DNA of 64,000 nucleotides from Hyparrhenia diplandra (taxonomy: Eukaryota > Streptophyta > Magnoliopsida > Poales > Poaceae), in assembly GCA_015847255.1 (NCBI GenBank), contig JADLZK010009250.1, forward strand, positions 124,001 to 188,000. Direction: 5' to 3'. Positions 24,795-36,300 of the stretch are shown piece by piece. A program made the translations under genes and the position numbers. Position 1 is the stretch's first letter. The number at the start of each line of letters is the position of its first letter. The notes below the pieces were generated by a model. The model had not been told where the DNA came from. It searched no databases and was given only the letters and a program-made list of their open reading frames with translations.

Positions 24795-25898
24795 CGCCAT
24801 TGGTGATGCATCAACGAGCAGCAGGCTCTAATCTCCTTGGCAGCCCAGCCCATTACGTAGCAGTTGGTCTCTAATCTCCTTTGCAGCCCATCTCTCCAGA
24901 GAGAATGCCAAACGTTGGCTTCTATCTTGCCTCCGATCCGCTACGACCTGGCTGCGTGACCTCCGGCCATTCAGTTTTCATCTTGACGCGTAGGCACCGA
25001 CGGTAGTTCATTCGACCACACAAATTCCAGGTTCCAGCGGCCGCCGGCAATTAGCTCCGCCTCCGTGGCATCCGTTCTAAAATAATCAAGGTGCTCATCG
25101 GCTGGAGTGCTGGACGAGCGACGAGGTACACCAAATTAATCCCTAAATTTGCAATCGGTAATAGCCTAATATAGGGTTTTTTTTTTCCAGTTATACTATT
25201 CAATCTCAGAAAGCAGATAGATAGAAGTAGAACGTGCTCTTTCGTTTAGTGATTCCTGATACCGATCAACGGATCTAGTTATACAATTCAATCTGAAGTC
25301 TGAACCCCAGATTCTAGCAAGTGAGCAAGATGCCAGGTATTTTTACATTGACAATATGCGAGCTGATGAAAGATTTGCCGACTTGAACACTATTTCTGAG
25401 CTTGCTAGGTTGATGGTGAGCACTAAAAAACATTTGGCTTTTCTTTTGGTTTATCGGTTTATCGACTTGAACACTATTTTTGAGCATGCTAGGTTGATTG
25501 TAATTGTAGAGGACAACTGTAAAACTATAAGAGCTAACTACCCTTGTAAAACCCTATTTTGTTACAGTACAATATGCAATGCTATATTATGGAATTGATA
25601 TTATATGCTTTATAAAAAAACTTATATGACGCATGGTCGCGGCTGCCAATTTTTAAGTAGCGTGAGTGCCGACCCCGGCGGCCAATTTTTTTCTGGCTTC
25701 GCCGCTGGCGCAGCGCCGGGGAACGACAGCAGATCCGATGGTTTAGCGGCGGCTCTAAAACCCCAGAATGCCCTGGCGCGTCGTCGTCCAGATTTCAGTC
25801 GTACTGTTTGGTTGGTTCACGAATGATACCGATAGGCACAGAGCTATGGGGCTATTAACCAAACACGTCCATAGGGGGCCTGCCGGTCAATCGAGAAG

Positions 25899-26110
25899 CT
25901 AATTATATTTTTTAAGCTTTGAGCAAAGCTTTATTGATTCACAAAGATGGATACATGGTTTACAAGTAGCTGAACATAATCTAAGGGAATCATCTGCCCA
26001 AACATAGGAGCCTTTTCCTAACAAAGACCTAGCTAATTCATGGGCCACTAAATTACAACTTTTATTATAGTGACCAATCAAGAATGCTGCAAATTCCTCT
26101 CAGTATTGGA
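25899..26110 (-). mobile_element. 3' fragment of a LINE retrotransposon
   Basis: On the minus strand the sequence reads IGHYNKSCNLVAHELARSLL, the end of the RNase H-like region common in plant LINE ORF2, and then runs into an A-rich 3' end. It is short and 5'-truncated, as usual for LINE copies. Confidence 0.6.
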
Positions 26111-26189
26111 TGCATTTATCTTTTTATTGTTGTTGTAGCCGCGGCACTATATATTTTATATATGTCATTATTATCTATCTATATCTATA

Positions 26190-27461
26190 TCTATACCTAC
26201 TATTGAAGAGCGAAAATTTCTGCCACTTTTTTTCACCATCGTTTTCTTTCACCTCTTCCGTATTTATACCGGACTCTAGGAAAGTCCATGTGAAAGAACG
26301 TGCCTGTTTTTCTCGGCCAACCGCCCGCTCGGTAATCAAGTCCAATGTAAATTCCTTTTCTCGTGAGCCCGCTCCGTAATCCATGGAAACTCCTTTTCTT
26401 CCGCAAAAGAAGTTGTGCCCGTGAGCCCATCCGCGCCCCTCCCAAATTACTTTTTTTTTTTTTCTATATCTATTTCCTATTTCTCCTTTTGATGTTAATT
26501 CCGTAACTTTTCTGGTTTTTTATATTTTTCTCTCACGTTTCTAGAAAGGGACAAAATTTATACTTACACAATTTCCCTTCACCAAAATTTATGTCCACCG
26601 CCTCCTAAAATACTTGAAAAAAAAAAAACACGATCCATGACCCAAGAGGCAAAGACCCAACAAAACGAGTCCACAACAGAGGTTAACAGAGCCTAGCTAG
26701 ATCAACAAGATTTAGGCTATTGGGCCCATTTATTGAATCTCCGCGAGCCCAATTTGTTTTGATCTGTTTGTTTGTTATTTTAGCCCCGCAAGTATATTCC
26801 ATATGTTCTATATATTTTATTTTGTTGTTTAGTCCCATACTGCTTATGAAAGGTGTTGATCGCAGCCTTAAAATGTGTAACCTGAACTGCCCTGTCACCA
26901 TGAGGAAATTATGAGAAGCAATCATCAAATTATATGTCTTGCCATGGATTGGATTGAGCCGATCGCTTGACTACCACCTCTATCCACCGACGCGAGTGCG
27001 GGCGGCGAGATCAAATTGTCCAGTAAGAAACGTGTCGGACATGCTTGCCGTGCTTCCATGGGACGGTCCCGCAACAGAAGCGAGTGTGACGGCTGCGGGC
27101 GACAATGAGGGCGACGAGAGACGGGAAGTTGCGGACATGGCTGTGATGACCATAGGCGGTGGGATCAAGAAAGGTGGTTGCGGCATCCGAGGCGGCGAGA
27201 TCAAATTGTCCAGCGCAAACGTGTCGGACATGCTTGCCGTGCTTCCATGGACGGTCTGCAACAGGAAGCAGAGTGTGACGGCTGCGGGCGACAATGAGGC
27301 GACCGAGAGACGGGAAGTTGCGGACATGGCTGTGATGACCATAGGCGGTGGGATCAAGAAAGGTGGTTGCGGCATCCGAGGCGAGGCGCAGACGCGCTTC
27401 CATGAATGATCGCAACAGAAGCAGAGTGTATCCCGTTGCAACACACGGGCATATTTGCTAG
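26190..27461 (+). mobile_element. Helitron-like element 2 (non-autonomous)
   Basis: It starts TCTATACCTACTATTGAAG after a host A. It ends with the hairpin CCCGT-loop-ACGGG, then CATATTTGCTAG, followed by T. The T belongs to the first base of Helitron-like element 3, so the two abut exactly. It holds a 189-190-bp tandem repeat with long open frames on both strands. Confidence 0.8.
27001..27380. repeat. 189-190-bp tandem repeat (two copies) in Helitron-like element 2
   Basis: Units begin GGCGGCGAGATCAAATTGTC at 27001 and 27191. The spacing is a multiple of three over most of the unit, so a plus-strand frame (26939-27409) stays open through both copies and repeats VADMAVMTIGGGIKKGGCGI. No known domain is recognised. 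The GC-rich composition suggests captured genic sequence. Confidence 0.85.
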
Positions 27462-28046
27462 TCTATTAATAAAGAGAGAAAAATTTTTATCCACCTTCTT
27501 TTTCGGTCTGCCCCTATATGGGCCTTAATCACGCCGTCCCGCTATCCTGTCCATGTATCATACATGTACGATACAAATATGGCCTGCACCGGCTCTAGCA
27601 GTTTGAGGGAAGGGGATGCAAAAAGAAATAGAAGAGAACGAAGGGTTCCTGATGCAAAAATGCTATAGAGAAAGAATAGGTGGAAGGATATAAATTGAAT
27701 TTGAGAAACTAGGAGATTCTTGATCCAAAAATCTAGCCCAAGCTAGGCCTGTTATGGGCTACAATCTTTCTCATTAGCATTCTATGGTGGATTGAGCCGA
27801 GTCGTTGAGCTCAAAAAAAAAAAAAAAAAAAAAAAAAAGCCGAGTCGTGGCCTTGCTCCTTTTTTTTTTTTTTAAAATCAACAAACTTGCAAATTACGTG
27901 GAGAATTATGGAAATAGAAAAATGGAAAAAATAGAAAAAATATTTTTTAGAACTACTCTTGACTAGGTCTTATATGAAGACAAAATTTCCGTTTAATAAG
28001 CACCGCGTGATGCGGACCCGCTGTAAACGACGGGTATTTTTGCTAG
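27462..28046 (+). mobile_element. Helitron-like element 3 (non-autonomous)
   Basis: It begins TCTATTAATAAAGAGAG, the same start as elements 1 and 2, and ends CGGGTATTTTTGCTAG followed by T, with a short CCCG/CGGG stem. It is AT-rich, with a long A tract at about 27811-27838. Confidence 0.75.
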
Positions 28047-28148
28047 TACTATAAAAAAATTGAAGAAATAGGAAATAACCCATGGCGTTCTAGCTCTCGT
28101 CGTCAGGTGCATGTGTTGTTCCGTCCTTAGGATTCTCCGTGACCTATC

Positions 28149-28263
28149 GAGAAGTTCGAGCGCAATAATTATTTGGCGTGGAAGCTCTACGTCTCATCAG
28201 CCCTCAGGGGGCGTACCTATGGTCCTACGTTGAGCTAGATGCAGCACCGCCACCGCCATTGCA
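28149..28263 (+). mobile_element. Copia-type gag fragment
   Basis: The plus strand encodes EKFERNNYLAWKLYVSSALR and, after a one-base shift, YLWSYVELDAAPPPP. This is the N-terminal gag signature of Copia retrotransposons. No LTRs were found around it. Confidence 0.5.
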
Positions 28264-28629
28264 ACTCAGAATTTTTGTTATGAAGAAAATTATGTCATGT
28301 ATTGCCAAAATTTCTTGATGAGCAAATATGAAATCTCTTATACATGTTGCAACTAACATTATCTTCTAAGCTTGAGATATTTTCTGTTGGCAAACTCAAC
28401 TTTTTGCTGGTTCTTATCCTTCAGTATGCACAGATAATTTATCTATGTTATCTCAAATGGCACTTTTTTCACTTTTTTCACTGCTTGCAGTGGTGTTATC
28501 CCTGAAATGCAGAATTGAAGTTCTAGGAAGAAATAGCCTCTAGCAGTATATGAGGCAGCACAATGGTGCCCTAACGTGTCTGATCTTGTTCTCAGGAAAC
28601 AAAGAACGACGAAGCCACAGTCTGGAGAG

Positions 28630-29670
28630 CAATATCGAAGTTACAAAGAAAAGGTTCTCAGTTCTGGACAGAAAAGTATTTTTCAAATAAAGAATAGAAA
28701 AGGTTCTCAGTTCTGGCGAGCCTTGTTGGATGTAAGAGAATGGTTTCAGAGAAGTAGGCTGATGAAACTGATCGGTGGATAATAGACTCATTTTTGGCAT
28801 GATGTATGGCTTGAAGGGTGCCCCCTAAGAATCAAATTTCCTAACCTATTTCAGATTACAGTACATCCAGATATAGAGGTGGCCAAAGTATACAATGGAG
28901 AGATATGGAATATCCAGTTCCGAAGACAACTAAATGGCATCTTCAGTGAGTGTAATGATCTTTTAGAGCTACTGGAACCAATACAGCTAGAGGAAGGGAG
29001 AGATGAAATGAACTGGGCACTGAACCCCTCAAACAAAAAAAAAAAAAAAAAAAACTCTACTAGATCCTTATACAAAGAATTAACAATAGGAGGGGTCAAA
29101 GACCAGCAAATGATGAACCTGTGGAAGGGCAAATTTCCTCTAAAAGCTAGTCAAAATCTTCATGTGGATGGCCATGCATGATGGCATCCAATCTAGGGCC
29201 CAACTAAAAAAGAAAAATTGGCCAGGTCTAGAAGAATGTTTCTGTTGTGAAATACCAGAAACAACAGACCATATACTTTTCTAATGTCCCATTGCTATTT
29301 ATGTCTGGACCTAGAGTTAACCTAGGATGGCATAACACACCAAGATGTTGCAATGACTTCATGATAGAGTTCTTGGAGAACTGTCAAGGAGCTAGGTGGA
29401 AGGTAGCGCTATGAAAGGTGCGGAATGACATGGCGATCAACAAAAAGTTTTGACGGCGCCAAAAGGAATGGTACACAAGACGACCGTGCTTCTCAAGTCG
29501 TGGAGGCCACTACTGAAGATGAAGATGGAACCGCTACGGAGGAGATGCTTCACCTGTTGGTGGCAAATGCCCACTGATCGTTCAACGTTGCTGCAACCTA
29601 GTTATGATGTGACCGTTGCCTGTTTCAGCTTACATTTTGAATGCTTAGGTGAACTTGTGTTTCAAGTTTA
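28630..29670 (+). pseudogene. Decayed LINE reverse-transcriptase C-terminal region (zinc-binding zf-RVT type)
   Basis: Pieces in several frames match the C-terminal part of plant LINE ORF2: QFWRALLDVREWFQRSRLMK, HDVWLEGCPLRIKFPNLFQI, NLWKGKFPLKASQNL and APKGMVHKTTVLLKSWRPLL. Stops, frame shifts and a poly-A tract near 29036-29055 show that it is not functional. No complete element boundaries are visible. Confidence 0.55.
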
Positions 29671-30348
29671 AGTGATCTCTTGGGGAAATCACATATGTAA
29701 TGGTACCTCAAAACACCAGTATCGTTTTAGACGGTTTGCTTTTAGAGTTATGGTAGGAGTTAAGTGGATCTTTTGGGCTGCACCGATGAGTGCTTTATCG
29801 TGTAAAACTGGCGGTCACCAGTATCGGGGTCAAGGTGTTCTTTAAACTTTCTAATAAAGCCGGTCGATACCTTTGGTCTAAAAAAGCCCACAATTGAGTC
29901 CAGGACACTGGGATAGCATGACTAAACAGAATTGGTGGTGGGTTGGGTGACAGGAAGGTCTGCATCACCGAGTAGACAGACCTTTTTTTTTCTGTATGTT
30001 TTTCGGGGTTCGGTCTTTCACATCCTTTCATGTTTCATTAGACATCATTACCGCGGTACTTTTCCTGGAAAACGTCAATTCACATTAGCTACTAAAATTA
30101 CTTAGAAAATAATGCTAGTCAATTTATAAATAGATACGTTGAATAGTTAGGAAGATTGCACACGTTAGAGGAAATTAGTAGAGACCAGTTTTCCAAGGTG
30201 CAAACATATTGGACTAGTCTGTGTGTCATTATATATTATATATAATAATAGTAGGTACCAGTAGAGGTTTTGCCGGCAGTGGTGCATAAAGACATACACC
30301 ACCACCGTGCACCCTCGCAGAAACTTGCCACAACAAAGTTGTCCAAGC
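29671..30348. other. Presumed promoter region of the lectin receptor kinase
   Basis: AT-rich sequence with a strongly TA-rich segment (ATATATTATATATAATAATA, about 30230-30250) about 100 bp before the start codon. It may serve as a TATA region. No other feature is supported. Confidence 0.4.
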
Positions 30349-33300
30349 ATGCCATGTTTACGCATCCTTCTCCTGGTACCACTGCTCCTGTGCTCGGGAA
30401 TCTCCGGGTCGGCGGCGTCATCAGCCGCATCTGGATGCAGCTGCGGTGACAGCACGGCCCACGAATTCTCCTCCTTCAGTAGTGATTCCGCTGATAAGTT
30501 GATGCTCCTCAAGGACGCCGGGATCAGTAATGGCGTCCTCCATCTCGCCGCCGACGACTCGAGGAATCGCAGAAACAGGTCCGGTGCAGCGCTCCTGCCA
30601 GCTCCGGTCATGCTCTGGTGCCAAGACCCCGACTACGCCGTGAAGCAAAACTCGTCCTTCAAAGCCTCCTTCACCATGAGCATCATGGAAGAAAGCAGGA
30701 GAGGAGATGGAGGAGATGGCGGCCTCGAGTTCGTCATGATTCCCTCCCTCAACAGCCCACCACTTGACGTCCTGGGCCTAAGCAACAACCCTTCTTCCAA
30801 GGTTACCTCTTCGTCCACCAGCAGTGGCGGCTTCGTCACCTTCACGTTCGACACGGTGAAGCAGTCCAGCGATCCCGACGGCAACGACGGCTCCATCATC
30901 AGCATCAACGCTGGTGTCTCCGTCTCCGGCGACGTTGTTGCGCGTTCGTCTCTGAACATCACCGTCCCAGCTAATCTGCAGGCCGCTACAAACAACTTCA
31001 CCGTGTGGATCGAGTACAATGATCGACAGGACAGTGCCGTATCGGTATATGTGGGCATCCAAGGGAAGCCGAAACCGGAGAAAGCCGTCATTGATGTGGC
31101 TCTCAACCTCAGTGAGCACCTCCAGCAGAGAGCCTTCGTCGGTTTACTGGCCTGGACAGGAGTGAGTTCGGAGCTCCATTATTCCGTCCTGAGCTGGAAC
31201 CTTCAAGTCAATCTCCCCGGCGACGGCCGAAGCATGGACTGGAAGGTGATACTTCCGGCAGTTTAGGGGGATTGTCTTCACTGGAATCATGAACCTCTTC
31301 GTTGCCGCCTTCTACTTCAACTCCAAGTACAATAAGCTCAAGATGGAGCTGGTCTTGTCGGAGACGCTGCGGCGGCTGCCCGGCATGCCGAGGGAGTTCA
31401 AGCACGCCACGATGAGGAAGGCCACGGACAACTTCAACGAGGCGAGGAAGCTGGGCAGAGGCGGGTTCGGCGCCGTGTACAGGGGCACGCTGCGATCTGC
31501 AGGGAAGGACGGCGTGGCAGCGGCGTGCGTGGACGTCGCCGTGAAGAAGTTCACACGGGATGAGAACCGGTGCTACGATGACTTCCTCGCCGAGGTCGAC
31601 ATCATCAACCGACTCCGGCATCGGAACATCGTCCCCCTAGTTGGTACGTTCTTCATTCAACGATCAGAGTTTCAAATTTCTTGTCATGTCTGCATGTGGG
31701 CTGTGGTCAGTCATTCAGTCAAGTCCTTCTCATCTGGTGACATGCATGCATGATGGAAAAAAGAGTCACTATTGAGCAAAGCGCTCTATTAGGTAGATAG
31801 AGTCTGCAGACACTATTGTCTGGTACATGCATAGGTCACTTTTCTTCACATTATCTTCAAAAATAGACTGCGCCAAAAAACCAAGCAATTTTTACGTATA
31901 TATGGAGGAGAATTGGAGGTCACAGTCGCCAACCTCTCCTCTAAATAGAACGAGACAGGAATTAAAGGGCCGGGGAAAGTCTTAACTGTCGCACTTGACG
32001 AATAGTCGCATGAGTGGGACAGAAATATTTGGCCTACCGATGCTGACTTTTAATTCCAGTAGGAAATTATCTAATTGGGTATGTAGCCCATGGAATTAGT
32101 GTGATTAGCATAAAGATTTATCTAATTAAGTATATGCATGCACTGTGTTATCATGTTTTTTTCGTAAATACATATTCCTTGATTGTCGCTCCGTTACTGT
32201 TATATACAGTAATTCTACTAAAATGGGCAGTCAAGTCTAGGTCTACAATAATGGAAGCCCCATTTATTTGGACTCTACTGTTAAAACTTCGCTATGAAAG
32301 CCCCTACTTTCCAATTGAAGATAAATAAACATTCCATCTACCATGTGGTTGCATTTTCCAATCCAATCTCCTTCCTAGTGTTAAAACCTTGAGCAAGATG
32401 TACAACTTTGATCATGCGAGTTGTTTGATATATATAAAATCAATCGCTTTGTTAACTAGTAGCGACATTTGGAATGGATTGTTTTTTGAAGAAGGTTCCA
32501 ACTGATGCCAACTTCTATTGACACTTGTATTGACTGACTTATTTCCAAACTCAAGTCGTTGTCTCGGTCATATGAAATTTAAAAACAACTTTAGACGAAG
32601 ACAAGTTTCACTTTGCTACTTGAAGCTAAACTTATGGACAGTTTGACGACTATCTAGGGGTGGTCAAGCCTAACATAGAAAAAAAATCTGACAAGAAATA
32701 GTACAAAGTTACATGCATGTACCATATATACTTTGATTGGTTCCTTGATGCACTACGAATAAAGTTTCATCCACCGATCGGAAGTGTATTGCAGATCAGA
32801 ACTGACAGAAAAAACAAGTAGAATTAGTGTTTCCAAAACTTTGCATAAGATTTTGTTTCAGACAATCATTTTTGACAATTTCATCCTCTTCCAGCATATA
32901 CACAGTTCTACTTTAATTTGCTATGCATGTTCATGTTCTTAATTAATCAGATTTAAATAAAATTGTCTTAATATCATGAAATAAGTGTTGGGGGCCACCA
33001 AAACGCTCCCCCACACACACACACAAGACAAGGCCACGTCGGCATGTCATGAGGGCCCAAGAAGCAGGCCCACCCCACGGGCCACGCCAAGGGTCAGCCG
33101 TGGGAATCCTCGGGAGCAGCATGGCAGAATCTCGGGGGACGCCCGCTTCGCCCGAGCCTAACGGATGTGAGGGACCAAGGCTCGGAGCTTCCCTCCTTTT
33201 CCTTCGCTTGGAAGGAAAGGCCATGATCCTCGGGCACCGCTTGTAGGCTTCAAGGGCAAGGCAATCTGCGTCGGGCTTGACTGGGCCCAGCGTGTTGTCG

Positions 33301-36300
33301 GGCCCGCGAATCTTGTCGCCGAGCCGACACCGCTCTCGTGTCTCATCCACCGACATTGCTTAGCCTGTCACGCCAGTCCTTATCATGTCGTCACCCCGCG
33401 GGGGCAGGCCTGCCCGGGCCGCGACGCATCCCATCGAGAGCCCGGGACGGCGACCATGAGGGATGAATCCTAACGCCTATCGAAGCGCTACCATGAGCCT
33501 TAGAAGGCGGGGCGACCTCGGTGGCCCATCGAGACATGAGCGCAAGCCTCAAGAGCATGCCAAGCGACCTCGGTGGCCCGCTCCGGGACAAAAGTCATCA
33601 TGATCCCTCTGCAGAGGCGCGTAGGCCGGTGACAGACGGACAGGAATGACGCACCCCGGCATCAAAGTCAATACCACTGTGTAATGGGGCCCATCCCTTC
33701 AGCTATAAAAGGGAATAGCCCAGCTCTAGGAAAGAAGGCCGGCCCCCGGGGCCGGAGGAGGAAAAAAGGGGGCAACTCCCCTAGAAGAGGAGGGAGAAGC
33801 GGGAAGAGGGGGAGAGCCATCCCGCTCTCCTTCCTTAGGATAGAAGAAATCCTCCCTCTGTTCATCTCCTACCCCTGACTCTCAAGAGACCCGGAGCCTT
33901 GACTCCTCTCTCACGCGCTTGTATCCCCCTACTACGAGCACTCGGTGCAGGATAACATGAGGAGATCATCACTGCTGGACGTAGGGCACCCGTGCCTGAA
34001 CCAGGATAAACCTCTATGTCACTCTTTGTATTATTTCCCTTATGTTCTTTCTAGCCACCTAGACCAGAGGCACACATCAATTTTACTAGTCAGGCCCTTG
34101 AGACCCCCTCCCGGTTCTCAGAACACCGACAATAAGCTCAGATATACAACCAGCTATGAAATCGGATAAAGCATAATCTATACATGGCAAATCTACCAAC
34201 TTATTATCATCCATTGTCGACAATATATCCACATGTATACACTACTACTTAAAGATATTTTTTTTACTTGTGAGTCATTATAAAATATCGCAATTTCAAG
34301 ATCGCGCAATTTCTCGTGCCATTGGGGGCCCTTGAGTGACATTGCTCCAAACGTTTTTTTTTTTTTGCCATTCATGCTACTTTCAGATTGTCAAATTGCA
34401 GGTTTGAAAAGTCAAAAAATACCCTTAGGTCCCAATTTTTTTAGCATAAAGACTCCAAATGCAAAAACTCAAGACCAGAAAGTTGTAGATCTTGTTGAGA
34501 TTTACAATTTTCATATAAAAGTTATCTTCATTTAATTATGCCCAAAAAAGATATGGTTGGATATATGATTAATATGTGTTAGAAAAATGATATCTTCTTT
34601 TAGGAAACTAAATGAAGATAATTTTTATGAAAATTGTAGATCTTGATCATCTTTCTAGTTTTGAGTTTCTCATTTAAATTCATTAAGATGCTAAAGAATT
34701 AATGTCATTTTAGATATAAGGGTATTTTTGACTTTTAACACTTGTAGTTTGACACCATTAGACCCAAACCTGGCTGAGTGCAAAAAGTTTGGACCAGTGT
34801 TGCTTAAATCCATTAAACCAAAAAATAGCGTGAAAGGAATTGAGATCTTTTATAATGCCTCATGAGTAAAAAGAATTCCTCAGGTAACCTTGCTGGTTTC
34901 CACATGCAGCACCATATGCTTGTCTCCAAAATGAATTTAAAAAACAAAAAAAAATCCTCAGGTAACCTTGACGCCTCCGAGCCCTTTCGGGGACGCCTCA
35001 GGAGCCCTTTCATTTCGCTACCACCGTAGCCGTTAAGGATGAAAACGGTCGAACTCTTCGGTCGAAAAAACCCATAATCATTTTCTACTTTTACATTTGA
35101 ATTTGAAAACGAAAACGGTAAAACTAATTCGAGCGGACTTACGCCGAACACGGTCGGTATAAGAAAATTCAATACGGAATATCGACCCACAATGCATAAA
35201 AATTCGTTGTCGATTCCGGCCGGATTGGGCGGAATTGACACTTGATTGCTGATCGTCGGCGGTGAGGACGGCGATGGAGGCGACGATCGGCGGCGTGATG
35301 ACGAGGCTGATGAAGAACGGCGGGGAAGAAGATGTTGAAGATGACGTGTAGCAGCCTTTTCGGGTGATGACGCCGAGAGAGGCGAGGAGGAGGTGGCGGC
35401 GTCGGCGGCGGCGGGTCGCCGCGCCCGCCGGGCGGCGTCGTGACGGGCGCGGCGAGGGAGGGGCGGCGCTGGTGGTGGCGGCGCGACGTGCGCTAGGGTT
35501 AGGGAGAGAGAGCTGGAGAGACAAGAGCTGTTTGGGAGTTACCCCTTTAATTTTTTTTCTTGATTAAAATCCAAACGATTACAGCTCCCTTATATTTATA
35601 GTCCAGGGAAGACTTGCACGCTAAGCGATCTCTAGGAGGTTTCCTTATAGATTGGAATACCTCTCTCACAAGCAACCTATTTATTCCCTATTTTATTCCT
35701 ATCTTTATTCCCTAAATATCTATTACTTAATGACGAAGCTGATGACGACGATGGCGCGATGGCGGCGGCGGCCGACCATGAGCCGGCCTTGCCCATGCGC
35801 ACGCATGAGCCCTGTTGGGCTGTTGACGTTCCCTCCCTTGGGGCCCATTGATTTTGGTTCATGACATCTCTCCCCCCTTTCCCGAACAGCAGCGTCCTCG
35901 CGCTGTGGTTCCCGCATGGGTGTCGTTGTTGACGGGCGATGGAGTAGCACGACCGAAGATTGGTGCATCCACTTGTGTCGAGGGAATGAGCTGGGCGAAG
36001 ATGAAGACGCTGACCTTTGTTGATTCTGGTTTAATGGATGGAATTCCATTGCCCTCTCGAGGTGGTTGCATCGGTACGAGTACGTCGAGGGGTGAAAGCC
36101 AACCTCAAGTGTGTGCAAAATCATCCCACCTGGTTCGAGAATATCCCCTAGTACCTTTGACAATTCTAAGGCGTAGTAGTGCCGGGTTGTCGAGGAAGAA
36201 GATTGGCGCCGATGGCAAGAAGATATGTGGTGGCTCCTTCAACAGCCTGTTGCTTGTCGTGAAGCCTGGCACGAGTGATGAACTCATCGGAAGGTGGACG

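Larger units (their letters stand above)
23380..25707 (+). mobile_element. hAT-type transposon in the 5' leader of the PGES2-like gene
   Basis: The ends are inverted repeats CAGTGGCGAAGC (23380) and GCTTCGCCGCTG (to 25707). The flanks GCGCGGCG and GCGCAGCG form an 8-bp target duplication with one mismatch, as expected for hAT. Near 25355-25450 the plus strand encodes RADERFADLNTISELARLMV, resembling the C-terminal dimerisation region of zinc-finger (TTF-type) hAT transposases. The transposase is otherwise lost, and a Mutator-like element has inserted inside. Confidence 0.78.
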
